From NCBI GenBank assembly GCA_016200205.1, contig JACQFF010000059.1:1-36190 (forward strand): a stretch of 36,190 bases of DNA, written 5' to 3'. Below, one piece after another: positions 17,844-26,845 of this stretch (position 1 is the first letter of the stretch; every line of letters begins with the position of its first letter). The position numbers and the translations under genes are program-made. The notes beneath the pieces are model-generated. The model had not been told where the DNA came from and made no database searches. It worked only from the letters and a program-made list of their open reading frames with translations. Source of the stretch: Planctomycetia bacterium (GTDB lineage: Bacteria > Planctomycetota > Planctomycetia > Pirellulales > PALSA-1355).

Positions 17844-18800
17844 ATGAGCAAGCTCGAATCCTCGCCTGTGCGGTTGCGTCCCGAGCCTCTGCCCGACAAT
17901 TTGCGCAGCGTGCAGCCCGGCGGCGGGTTTTGCTACCGAGCTGAATTGGCGTGGGGGGTCTGGCGGCGGTGGTATTTGCGCCATTTTCGGCCCGGCTACG
18001 TCCGAACGATGGCCGCGCGTCGGACGGGCCAATCGACCGGTGCTCCGCACGATATCCTGGATCCCCGCGATCTGAAGTACTGCCGCAACCAGTGCGACTG
18101 CGATTGGGCCGGAGAGCTGGACCCGTTTCGTTGGCGAGAGAAGCTGCCGTTTGCCCGCTGGGGTTTGGCCGAATTGCAGTTGATGGGCTATCCCTTGCTG
18201 GCACTGACGATCAGCGGGGCATGGTTCGCCTGGTACCTGGCCATGGTCCCGGGCGTCGTGTTGGGATCGCTTGTCTATTTTTTCCGCGACCCGCGGCGGC
18301 ACGTGCCCGAGGGAGCCGGACTGTTGGTCTCACCCGCCGACGGGACGGTGGCCGAGATCTCAGCGCTTGCGCATGACGATTTTATCGGCGGTCCCGCTGT
18401 GCGGATCGGGATTTTTTTGTCCATTTTCAACGTCCATATCAATCGGGCACCCGCCGAATCGCGGGTGATCCGTTTGCGTTACTCACCCGGCGCGTTCCTC
18501 AATGCTCTGAATCCCGAGAGTACGATTCGCAACGAGAACTTGTGGATTGGGCTGGAAGAGGAGAGTTCGCCCCATCGACGGCTCGTGGTTCGGCAGATTG
18601 CCGGGCTGATTGCCAGACGGATCGTGTGCGACCTGCGCAGCGGCGAGGTAGTCGCACGCGGACACAAATTCGGTATGATCAAGCTAGGCTCGCGCACCGA
18701 ACTGATCTTTCCGGCTGAAACCGGGCTGCAGGTCCTGGCCAAAATCGGCGATAAAGTCCAAGGCGGCTGCACGGTTTTGGCCCGCTACGAAAGCACATGA
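17844..18800 (+). CDS. psd: Phosphatidylserine decarboxylase
   Basis: VYFFRDPRRHVPEGAGLLVSPADGTVAEI; FLSIFNVHINRAP; pyruvoyl cleavage motif GMIKLGSRTELIFP; followed by pssA. Confidence 0.93.
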   Translation: MSKLESSPVRLRPEPLPDNLRSVQPGGGFCYRAELAWGVWRRWYLRHFRPGYVRTMAARRTGQSTGAPHDILDPRDLKYCRNQCDCDWAGELDPFRWREKLPFARWGLAELQLMGYPLLALTISGAWFAWYLAMVPGVVLGSLVYFFRDPRRHVPEGAGLLVSPADGTVAEISALAHDDFIGGPAVRIGIFLSIFNVHINRAPAESRVIRLRYSPGAFLNALNPESTIRNENLWIGLEEESSPHRRLVVRQIAGLIARRIVCDLRSGEVVARGHKFGMIKLGSRTELIFPAETGLQVLAKIGDKVQGGCTVLARYEST

Positions 18801-18824
18801 GGCTGCCACGAGCAGCATCGAACG

Positions 18825-19694
18825 ATGAATCGAATTCGCACGGTTGCTGTCTTTCCCACGGTTTTCACGCTGGGGAATTTGATTTGCGGCTTCTTTGCCA
18901 TCGTCGTCGCCGCCCGGGTGGAGCGGCCGACTTCGTTGGACATTCCGCGCGCGGTCGATATCGCCTTTCAGCATCCCACCGGGCTGATGAGACAGTTGGA
19001 CCCGACCGACGATACGCACAACATCATGCTCAGCGGCTGGCTGATTTTTTTGGCCATGGTTTTCGATGCCTTGGACGGACACGTGGCCCGGCTGGCGCGC
19101 ACCACGAGCGATTTTGGTGCGCAGTTGGACAGTCTGTGCGATATCGTGTCGTTCGGCGTTGCGCCGGGCTTTCTGCTGGTCAAAATGTGTCCGACGTTTA
19201 CCTATTCGCACAATAAAGTATGGGTCATTGCCGCCGCGTTTGCGGCTTGCGCGGCGCTACGGCTGGCGCGATTCAACGTCGAGATGGCCGAGGACGATGA
19301 CCACTTGCACTTTAGCGGGCTCCCCTCGCCGGCGGCCGCGGCTTCGATCGCGGGGTTCGCCATTTTGTTCTATGAGCTGCGGCGCGGTGGAAATCAACTG
19401 ATGTATGCGGCCGAAATCGACAAAGTCGTGCAGAACGCGCTGCCGTTCTTCGCGGTGCTCGTGGCGCTGTTGATGGTGTCGCGGATTCCTTACCCGCATG
19501 TGGTCAATCAATTGCTCAGCGGTCAGCGCAGCTTCGGCCACGTCGTGGCCCTGGTATTCGCGGTGGCGGCGATTATGTCGATCCACGGCTATTCGGTGCC
19601 GATTATCGGCTGCGTTTTCGTGCTCGCTCCGCCGGTGAAGTACCTCTGGCAACGCCTCTACGCGCGGCGCGAAACTCAAGACCCGATCTTCTGA
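18825..19694 (+). CDS. pssA: CDP-diacylglycerol--serine O-phosphatidyltransferase
   Basis: CDP-alcohol phosphotransferase motif DALDGHVARLARTTSDFGAQLDSLCD; multiple TM helices. Confidence 0.95.
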   Translation: MNRIRTVAVFPTVFTLGNLICGFFAIVVAARVERPTSLDIPRAVDIAFQHPTGLMRQLDPTDDTHNIMLSGWLIFLAMVFDALDGHVARLARTTSDFGAQLDSLCDIVSFGVAPGFLLVKMCPTFTYSHNKVWVIAAAFAACAALRLARFNVEMAEDDDHLHFSGLPSPAAAASIAGFAILFYELRRGGNQLMYAAEIDKVVQNALPFFAVLVALLMVSRIPYPHVVNQLLSGQRSFGHVVALVFAVAAIMSIHGYSVPIIGCVFVLAPPVKYLWQRLYARRETQDPIF

Positions 19695-19709
19695 TTTGCC
19701 GAGGCGCCC

Positions 19710-20303
19710 ATGTTCACCGGCCTAGTCCAACATCTGGCGAGCGTCCGCGAAGTCCACTCGCGGCCGCCCGGAAAACGGCTCGTGGTCCTCTCGCCTCAAA
19801 TTGCCCGTGACGCGGCGCTGGGCGATAGCATCGCTATCAACGGTTGCTGCCTGACCGTAGTAGCCCGCGAACAAGATTTCTTGAGCTTCGATGCCGGCCC
19901 CGAGACTCTGGCCCGGACGAACCTCGGAGCGCTGTCTGCCGGCAGCCTGGTCAATTTAGAGCCTTCGCTGCGCGTCGGCGATCGCCTGGGCGGGCATTTT
20001 GTCACTGGCCATGTGGAAGGTGTTGGCACCCTTATGGAGCGAATAGACGATCGCGACTGGTCCACGCTCTGGTTTGGTTTTCCGGCCATTTTGGGCCGCT
20101 GTATGGTCGAAAAAGGTTCGGTTGCCGTCGATGGGGTCAGCTTGACTTTGGTCGATGTCGATGCGGAACGCTTCAGCGTGGCGCTGATTCCCCATACGCT
20201 CGAAGCTACCACGCTGGGCCGACTCGGCGTCGGCGGGCGCGTCAATTTGGAAACGGATTTGCTGGCCAAATACGCTCAAAAGCAAGGTATCGAACTTTGC
20301 TGA
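19710..20303 (+). CDS. ribE: Riboflavin synthase, alpha subunit
   Basis: MFTGLVQ start, duplicated lumazine-binding domains: GDSIAINGCCLTV and KGSVAVDGVSLTLV; GGHFVTGHVEGVG. Confidence 0.95.
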   Translation: MFTGLVQHLASVREVHSRPPGKRLVVLSPQIARDAALGDSIAINGCCLTVVAREQDFLSFDAGPETLARTNLGALSAGSLVNLEPSLRVGDRLGGHFVTGHVEGVGTLMERIDDRDWSTLWFGFPAILGRCMVEKGSVAVDGVSLTLVDVDAERFSVALIPHTLEATTLGRLGVGGRVNLETDLLAKYAQKQGIELC

Positions 20304-20386
20304 ATGCCCGTTGCGGCCAATCACTTCCGAAATGATCTGACTGCTGGCCCGAATTCCCGCTCAACAAAAAAACCGCCAGACTCCCG

Positions 20387-21310
20387 ATGCCAACGCCTGT
20401 CAGTAGCAATCAGACCATCTCCTACCTGTCGCGGCGCTTCGCCGAAGCCGGCATTCGATTGAACACTCGGCACGGTCAGAATTTTTTGATCGATCTGAAT
20501 TTGATGCGATTGATCGTCGAGCGAGCCGAGCTACTGCCCAGCGACGTCGTGCTGGAAGTCGGCACCGGCACCGGCGCGCTAACGGCATTGATGGCGCCGC
20601 GAGTCGCGGCCGTGGTGACGGTCGAACTCGATTCGCACCTTTATCGACTCGCCAGTGAGGAATTGTTCAGCTTTTCGAACGTGGTCATGCTAGCGCAGGA
20701 CGCGCTGAAAAACAAGAGCACGTTCGATTCTCGGCTGATCGCCGCGCTCCAACAGCAACTGGCCGCCGGACCGCATCGGCATTTGAAGCTCGTGGCCAAT
20801 TTGCCTTACAGTGTCGCCACGCCGGTGATTGCGAACCTGCTCTCCGCGGCGATGCTGCCCGAATCAATGACAGTGACGATCCAGAAGGAAGTCGCCGACC
20901 GGATCACGGCCGCACCGGGCACCAGGGATTACGGCTCGCTGAGCGTGTGGATCCAGAGCCAGTGCCGAGTGGAGCTCGTGCGCAACCTGCCTCCCACGGT
21001 CTTCTGGCCCCGGCCAAAAGTGGCCTCGGCCATCATTCACGTCGAAGTCGACGAGCAGCTACGGGGCCGGATCCCGGACCCAGCGTTTTTTCATGATTTC
21101 GTGCGGTCGCTGTTCTTCCATCGCCGTAAGTTCTTACGCAGCGTGCTGCAAAACGCTCTGAAAGGCCGGCTGGAAAAACCCGCCATCGACGAGATCCTGA
21201 TCCAAACCGGCTTGAGTCCGGAAAGTCGAGCCGAGCAGCTCGATGTCACGGCCATTTTGGGCCTCGCCGAGGCCGTCAGGGCTCGCTTGAGCCAAAAGCC
21301 CGACGATTAA
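20387..21310 (+). CDS. rsmA: 16S rRNA (adenine(1518)-N(6)/adenine(1519)-N(6))-dimethyltransferase
   Basis: RLNTRHGQNFLIDLNLMRLIVERAELLPSDVVLEVGTGTGALTALM; KLVANLPYSVATPVI; C-terminal FHRRKFLRSVLQNAL. Confidence 0.93.
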   Translation: MPTPVSSNQTISYLSRRFAEAGIRLNTRHGQNFLIDLNLMRLIVERAELLPSDVVLEVGTGTGALTALMAPRVAAVVTVELDSHLYRLASEELFSFSNVVMLAQDALKNKSTFDSRLIAALQQQLAAGPHRHLKLVANLPYSVATPVIANLLSAAMLPESMTVTIQKEVADRITAAPGTRDYGSLSVWIQSQCRVELVRNLPPTVFWPRPKVASAIIHVEVDEQLRGRIPDPAFFHDFVRSLFFHRRKFLRSVLQNALKGRLEKPAIDEILIQTGLSPESRAEQLDVTAILGLAEAVRARLSQKPDD

Positions 21311-21397
21311 CAAGAAATCGCCGGCGGGTTGTTCAAAAGACACCCGCGATTGACTATGATAGCAGCGATCAAAAACGATGCCACCGACTGGGGTAGC

Positions 21398-21622
21398 ATG
21401 AAACAGTTTGTCGAAATCCCTGGCGCGTTGCTGCTGAAATTAGCCAATTCCCAAGAGCTTCCGGATCTCCGCGCCGCGGGTGTCACCGAACAGAGCGAAA
21501 TCCGCATCAACCAGCACGGAGACATCGAGATGCTTCAGGCTGGCGATTGGGCCATCATTGGCGGTCTGCTTGGCGATTACAAAAACCGAATCAAAAGGCT
21601 CACCGGCCTCGACTGGTCATGA
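21398..21622 (+). CDS. Small hypothetical protein
   Basis: MKQFVEIPGALLLKLANSQELPDLRAAGVTEQSEIRINQHGDIEMLQAGDWAIIGGLLGDYKNRIKRLTGLDWS; protein-like composition; start uncertain (in-frame ATG also at 21356). Confidence 0.5.
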   Translation: MKQFVEIPGALLLKLANSQELPDLRAAGVTEQSEIRINQHGDIEMLQAGDWAIIGGLLGDYKNRIKRLTGLDWS

Positions 21623-22080
21623 GCGGTTTAGCTTCGCTAGCCCATTTCTTCACGGGCAATGCCCGGGGGAGGCTGTGGTTTATTCAAGTAGTCGGGCCTG
21701 GGTGGCGGGGTTTCCTGTCAAATATTCGCACCATTTATTCAGTTAACCAAGGGATACTCGGCGGTAGTTTGGGCAAGATACAATCAATGGAAAGAAATTT
21801 TGCGCGTGGCGTTGTTTTAACCGGGGAAGCAAAACTGGTATTTTTTTGAGGACTGATAAGTTGGGCCGTGTTAACTTGGCGCAAGTTTGCTGAGCGTGCG
21901 CTGGGGACACGTGGCAGCGATAGTTTGGGAGTTGGTTCTAACCCGCTTGAAGAACCTACTTGGCTCTCCAAAGACGGTATCCTGCCTAACGGTTGCGCGA
22001 ACCGATTGAAATAGATAGAAACCCGTGCGCAGTCACCCACCCCAACACCCTCCTTTTCTCTGGTGAGAGTTAGGATAGCC

Positions 22081-25000
22081 GTGCATCTCGATCATTTGCC
22101 CGGATCGTTTTTTGGTCCTTCCAACCTCGTCGACCTGCTGCGGCACCGTGCGTCGCACCAGGCGCATGATCGGGCGTTTACGTATTTAGTCGATGGCGAG
22201 ACCGACGAACTCCATTGGACGTACCAAGAGCTCGACCGTCAGGCCCGGGCTGTGGCCGGGCGGCTACAAGGCATGGGACTGGAGGGCCAACGGGCGCTGT
22301 TGCTCTACCCCGCCGGACTGGATTTTATCGCCGCGTTTTTCGGTTGTTTGTATGCGGGGGTAGTAGCCGTGCCGGCCTATCCGCCGCGGCGAAATCGTTC
22401 GCTGTCGCGGATTGAAGCGATCGCCGACGACGCCCAAGCAAGAATTGCGCTGACCACGTTTCAGGTGCTCGAGCGCGTGCAACCGGTCCTCGATCAGACA
22501 CCGGACCTCAAGAAAATCGCCTGGCTGGCGACCGACCAATTGCCCGAGGGAATTGAAGACCAATGGCAGCTTCCGGAAGTCCACGGCGATACGCTGGCGT
22601 TTTTGCAATACACGTCCGGTTCGACCGGCATGCCCAAGGGCGTCGTGCTGACGCACGCCAATCTGATCCACAACTCGGCGTCGATCGCCTATGCCTTCGA
22701 ACATACGCGCAGCGGCAGCGGCGTGTTTTGGCTTCCCAGCTATCACGACATGGGACTCATCGGCGGCATTCTGCAGCCGCTCTACATCGGGCAAGCCAAC
22801 GTGCTGCTTTCGCCGATGTCGTTCTTGCAGAAGCCTTACCGCTGGCTGAAGGCGATTTCGCACTACCGCGGCACCATCAGCGGCGGTCCGAACTTCGCCT
22901 ACGATCTGTGCGTGCGAAAAATCACACCGGAACAGCGTCAAACGCTCGATTTGAGCCGCTGGTGCCTGGCGTTCAACGGCGCCGAGCCGGTGCGGGCCGA
23001 AACGCTCGATCAATTCGCCAAAATGTTCGAGCCGTGCGGCTTCCGCCCGGAAGCATTCTACCCCTGTTACGGCATGGCCGAAGCGACGCTGATCGTCTCG
23101 GGCGGCTTCAAAGCGGCGTTGCCCGTGGTCCGCACCTTCGACGCGGAAGCCCTGGAAAACAACCAGGTGCTCGATGCCCTGGCCGACGAGGAAGGGGCAC
23201 GCGAACTGGTCGGCAGCGGCGGCAATTTGCTCGACCAACGGATCGTGATTGCCCATCCCGAAAACTTGACCAGCTTGCCCGCCGACCAGGTGGGGGAAAT
23301 CTGGGTTTCCGGTCCCAGCGTGGCGCAAGGCTATTGGAATCGCCCCGAAGAAACCCAACGCACTTTTCGGGCTTTTTTGAAAGACACCGGCGAAGGGCCC
23401 TTTCTCCGGACCGGCGACTTGGGTTTCATGCAAGACGGCGAGCTGTTCATCACTGGACGCTTGAAAGACCTGATCATCATTCGTGGGTTGAATCACTACC
23501 CACAGGATATCGAGTTGACCGTCGGCCAGAGCCATCCCCGATTGCGGCCGGGCAACGGAGCCGCGCTGGCCGTTGAGATCGATGGGATCGAGCGGCTGGT
23601 TGTGGTGCAGGAGATCGAACGCCGCCAGCAACGGGAGCTGGAGGGCGTATTCGAAGCGATCCGCCGCAACGTTTCGGCCGAGCATGAACTGCCGGTCGAG
23701 GCCATCGCATTGATCAAAGCCGGCAGTATTGCGAAAACATCCAGCGGCAAAATCCAGCGCCATGCCTGCCGGACGGCCTTTCTCGAGGGCTCGCTGGAAA
23801 TAGTCGGCCAGTGGCGCGCCTGGGCTGCCGCCACGGACGCGGCTCCGCCGAAGCAATCTCGCGACGCCGCGGACCGCGACCAGACCAAAACCGATCTCGA
23901 GCGACCCGCTCGGTCGCGACAGGTTTCGGCTCCGCATCCTGCGACCAACGGCGCGGCCGAGACCCAACGCGGTCCCAGCACCACGCTGAGCACTGCCGAA
24001 ATCGTGCTCGAACACGTGCGGCGAGTGGCCAAGGAGCGTGCGCTGGGGATCACGCTCGATAGCTCGATCGTCGAGCTGGGGCTCGATTCGCTGGAGCGCA
24101 TGGAAATCATCGCATCGCTGGAAGAGACCTACGGCGGACGGTTTCCCGAAGACGTGCTGCCGCAGATCGAAACCTGCCGCGAAGTCGCCTCCGCGGTCGA
24201 AGCCTATTTGGGTCCCACTCCGCGGATCCGCGGCGATCAGCCGGTCATTCACGAAATTCCTCCTGAAAACTATCGCTTCGAATGTTTCCCCGAGGTGCTG
24301 AGACTGCGGCAGACGATGGGCGAAATCGATGCTGCCGGATTGATGAACCCCTATTTCAAAGTCCACGAGAACGTGATTAAGGACACCACGAAGATCAATG
24401 GACGGAAATTGGTCAGCTTCTCCAGCTACAACTACGTCGGGATGTCGGGTGACCCACGGGTGGCGGCCGCCGCAAAGCAGGCCATCGATCGCTTTGGCAC
24501 GAGCGTTTCCGCCAGCCGATTGGTGTCGGGCGAAAAGACCATCCATCGCGAGCTGGAGCAGGCCCTCGCCAAGTTCGTCGGCGCCGAAGCGGCCATTGTC
24601 TATGTCAGCGGCCACGGCACGAATGAAACCACCTTGGGCCACCTGTTTGGACCCGGCGACTTGATCTTGCACGACGCGCTCGCCCACAACAGCATCGTAC
24701 AAGGCGCCATTCTTTCGGGTGCCCGCCGTAGGCCCTTTCCGCACAACGATTGGGAAGCGCTCGACAAGCTGCTCTCGGAGTTGCGGCCCACGTATCGGCG
24801 GGTCGTGATCGCGATTGAAGGCGTCTACAGCATGGACGGTGACATTGCCAATGTGCCCCGCTTCGTGGAAGTGAAGAAGCGGCATCGGGCATTCTTGTAC
24901 ATCGACGAGGCCCATTCGATCGGCGTGCTGGGCGCGCATGGGCGAGGTGTCGGCGAGCACTTCGGCATCCCTTCGCGCGACGTCGACATTTGGATGGGCA

Positions 25001-25536
25001 CGATAAGCAAGGCCCTTGGCAGTTGCGGGGGATATATCGCGGGCACGCAGACCTTAGTCGAGTACCTCAAGTACACGGCGCCGGGGTTTGTCTTTTCCGG
25101 CGGGATAAGTGCGGCCAATGCCGCCGCGGCATTGGCTTCGCTCAAGTTGCTCGAGGCCGAGCCCGAGCGGCTGACCCGCTTGCACCAACGTTCGGAACTG
25201 TTTCTGAATCTGGCTCGCCAGCGCGGTTTGGACACCGGCATCAGCCAGGGCTCGCCGGTTATCCCCGTGATCATCGGCAACTCGATGGATTGCTTGCGGC
25301 TCTCGCAAGCGTTGTTCGAGCGAGGCATCAACGTGCAGCCGATTTTGCATCCGGCGGTCGAAGAAAAGGCCGCCCGACTGCGATTCTTCATAACCTCGGA
25401 TCATACCGAACAGCAAATGCGCGACACGGTGGATGCGGTGACTGAAGAACTGGAAAAAATCGATCTGAAGTACCTCAGTCCGCCGACTCACAGCAACGGC
25501 CATCCCGCTTCGGCGTCCGCGGTCCGCGCACACTGA
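22081..25536 (+). CDS. Multidomain fatty acyl-AMP ligase (FAAL) - acyl carrier protein - alpha-oxoamine synthase (PLP) fusion
   Basis: FAAL: AVPAYPPRRNRSLSRIEAI, LQYTSGSTGMPKGVVLTHANL, FWLPSYHDMGLIGGILQPLYIG, PCYGMAEATLIVSGG, RTGDLGFMQDGELFITGRLKDLIIIRGLNHYPQDIE. ACP: ELGLDSLERME (Ser codon 24088-24090). AOS: FSSYNYVGMSGDPRV, SASRLVSGEKTIHRELEQALAKFVGAEAAIVYVSGHGTNETTLGHLFGPGDLILHDALAHNSIVQG, IDEAHSIGVLGAHGRG, MGTISKALGSCGGYIAG (Lys codon 25009-25011). Alternative GTG start at 22063. Confidence 0.95.
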   Translation: MHLDHLPGSFFGPSNLVDLLRHRASHQAHDRAFTYLVDGETDELHWTYQELDRQARAVAGRLQGMGLEGQRALLLYPAGLDFIAAFFGCLYAGVVAVPAYPPRRNRSLSRIEAIADDAQARIALTTFQVLERVQPVLDQTPDLKKIAWLATDQLPEGIEDQWQLPEVHGDTLAFLQYTSGSTGMPKGVVLTHANLIHNSASIAYAFEHTRSGSGVFWLPSYHDMGLIGGILQPLYIGQANVLLSPMSFLQKPYRWLKAISHYRGTISGGPNFAYDLCVRKITPEQRQTLDLSRWCLAFNGAEPVRAETLDQFAKMFEPCGFRPEAFYPCYGMAEATLIVSGGFKAALPVVRTFDAEALENNQVLDALADEEGARELVGSGGNLLDQRIVIAHPENLTSLPADQVGEIWVSGPSVAQGYWNRPEETQRTFRAFLKDTGEGPFLRTGDLGFMQDGELFITGRLKDLIIIRGLNHYPQDIELTVGQSHPRLRPGNGAALAVEIDGIERLVVVQEIERRQQRELEGVFEAIRRNVSAEHELPVEAIALIKAGSIAKTSSGKIQRHACRTAFLEGSLEIVGQWRAWAAATDAAPPKQSRDAADRDQTKTDLERPARSRQVSAPHPATNGAAETQRGPSTTLSTAEIVLEHVRRVAKERALGITLDSSIVELGLDSLERMEIIASLEETYGGRFPEDVLPQIETCREVASAVEAYLGPTPRIRGDQPVIHEIPPENYRFECFPEVLRLRQTMGEIDAAGLMNPYFKVHENVIKDTTKINGRKLVSFSSYNYVGMSGDPRVAAAAKQAIDRFGTSVSASRLVSGEKTIHRELEQALAKFVGAEAAIVYVSGHGTNETTLGHLFGPGDLILHDALAHNSIVQGAILSGARRRPFPHNDWEALDKLLSELRPTYRRVVIAIEGVYSMDGDIANVPRFVEVKKRHRAFLYIDEAHSIGVLGAHGRGVGEHFGIPSRDVDIWMGTISKALGSCGGYIAGTQTLVEYLKYTAPGFVFSGGISAANAAAALASLKLLEAEPERLTRLHQRSELFLNLARQRGLDTGISQGSPVIPVIIGNSMDCLRLSQALFERGINVQPILHPAVEEKAARLRFFITSDHTEQQMRDTVDAVTEELEKIDLKYLSPPTHSNGHPASASAVRAH

Positions 25537-25556
25537 GCCGCTGTTTCAAAGCGTCT

Positions 25557-25642
25557 CCCTCTCCCTTTGGGAGAGGGTTGGGGTGAGGGCGAATCCGCAG
25601 AAGACAAGGACCCTCACCCTGCCCTCTCCCACGGGGAGAGGG
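25557..25642. repeat. Inverted pair of REP-like hairpins between convergent genes (possible bidirectional terminator)
   Basis: CCCTCTCCC-ttt-GGGAGAGGG+ttgGGGTGAGGG (25557-25589) opposed to CCCTCACCCtg+CCCTCTCCC-acg-GGGAGAGGG (25611-25642). Confidence 0.85.
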
Positions 25643-25711
25643 ATCAGAAACAACGTCTAATCGCGGCGCGGATGATCTGATCGGTTCGCACGCGCCGCAA
25701 ATGGCCGGCCC

Positions 25712-26686
25712 TCACACGTAGCCGTTCTGGCGGAACCAGTTCCAGGCATCGGTCGCGCTTTCGCGCAGCGGACGCGGACGATAGCCTAATTCGGCTGTCG
25801 CCCGCGCACTCGAGAAGTTTCGCTTTTGCCCCGAGATCGCCGTGGCGGCCGAGTTAACGTCGGGCTCGTAACCCGTCAGTTTGGTCCACAAGTCGCCGCA
25901 ATATCCGGCCGCCGTCCGCAGTAGCCGTCCCACGGGGATCATGGGCGGAGTGCCGCCGGTAACATCGGCAAAAATGCGCCAAGCCTGGAAATAGGTCAGC
26001 ACCTCGCCACCGAGAATATAGCGCCGTCCCGGTTTCCCAATTCGGACGGCCGAGAGAATGCCCGACACCACGTCCCGCACGTCGCAATAGGTGTTCAGCC
26101 CGGTGGGAGCACCCAAGCCCCATCCCCTGGCCACCTGCAGCAACATCCGCCCCGACGATGGCTTCAAATCATAGGGGCCGACCATGAATCCTGGGTTCAC
26201 GATCCGTGCATCCAGGCCGTGGGCCACGAAATCCAAAATCACCTGCTCGGCCTCGCGCTTGGTGACCACGTAGGGACAGCGGACTCCGCCCACCGGCTCA
26301 GTTCCTTCATCGCCGGCCTGTTCGAGCGTCGCGCAGCCAAGTGCATCCAGGCTGGAGACGTGCACCAACTTGGCGCCTTCGGCGTGGGCGGCGGCGGCAA
26401 TGTTGCGGGTGCCCTCAACGTTGACCGCGCGCGCCATGGCTAGACCGCTCCAACCGATGTGGACGTGGGCCGCGGCGTGCACGATACAACCGGACCCTCG
26501 GATCGCTCGGGTCACGGCCTCGCGGTCGCGGACGTCGCCGCGAGCGACTTCGACGTCCAATCCGGCGAGCGGTCGCGGATCGGCCGCCTCGCGCGCAAGC
26601 ACGCGGACCGCGCTGCCGTTTTCCAACAGTCGACGCACGGCGTTGTTACCGACTAGCCCCGTTGCGCCCGTAACCAACGTGATCAT
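25712..26686 (-). CDS. NAD(P)-dependent epimerase/dehydratase-family (extended SDR) protein
   Basis: Rossmann motif MITLVTGATGLVGNNAVRRLL; VHAAAHVHIGWSG; HVSSLDALG; catalytic YVVTKREAEQ (YxxxK); VNPGFMVGPYDLKPSSG. Confidence 0.93.
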   Translation of the reverse strand: MITLVTGATGLVGNNAVRRLLENGSAVRVLAREAADPRPLAGLDVEVARGDVRDREAVTRAIRGSGCIVHAAAHVHIGWSGLAMARAVNVEGTRNIAAAAHAEGAKLVHVSSLDALGCATLEQAGDEGTEPVGGVRCPYVVTKREAEQVILDFVAHGLDARIVNPGFMVGPYDLKPSSGRMLLQVARGWGLGAPTGLNTYCDVRDVVSGILSAVRIGKPGRRYILGGEVLTYFQAWRIFADVTGGTPPMIPVGRLLRTAAGYCGDLWTKLTGYEPDVNSAATAISGQKRNFSSARATAELGYRPRPLRESATDAWNWFRQNGYV

Positions 26687-26845
26687 GACGCCCCCAAAAT
26701 CTTGTCCGGGCGTGACGGAAAGTGTCCCGTTTAGCCGGATTCGCCCCGCTCCTGCCGTTAAGATGCCAGAGCTAGGCAGCGGCAGCAATCCAAAATATAA
26801 TGGGAGGACCCGAGTTGCTTTCCTCCGTTTCAATCGCCAAGAGGT

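Noticed and set aside
17658-18204. N-terminal extension of the XdhC ORF to 18204
   Set aside because: Extension overlaps the divergent psd gene and has no family similarity; ATG at 17658 gives a canonical XdhC start.
21640-22062. Possible tRNA in the leader upstream of the fusion gene
   Set aside because: No cloverleaf, no T-loop GGTTCGANTCC motif in context, and no acceptor stem pairing found by eye.
22264-24960. 898-aa antisense ORF opposite the FAAL-ACP-AOS gene
   Set aside because: Long antisense ORFs arise from GC-rich codon bias; no motifs, while the plus strand has unambiguous catalytic domains.
25557-25642. Possible CRISPR-like repeats
   Set aside because: Only an inverted pair of short hairpins, no regularly spaced direct repeats or spacers, and no cas genes in the window.
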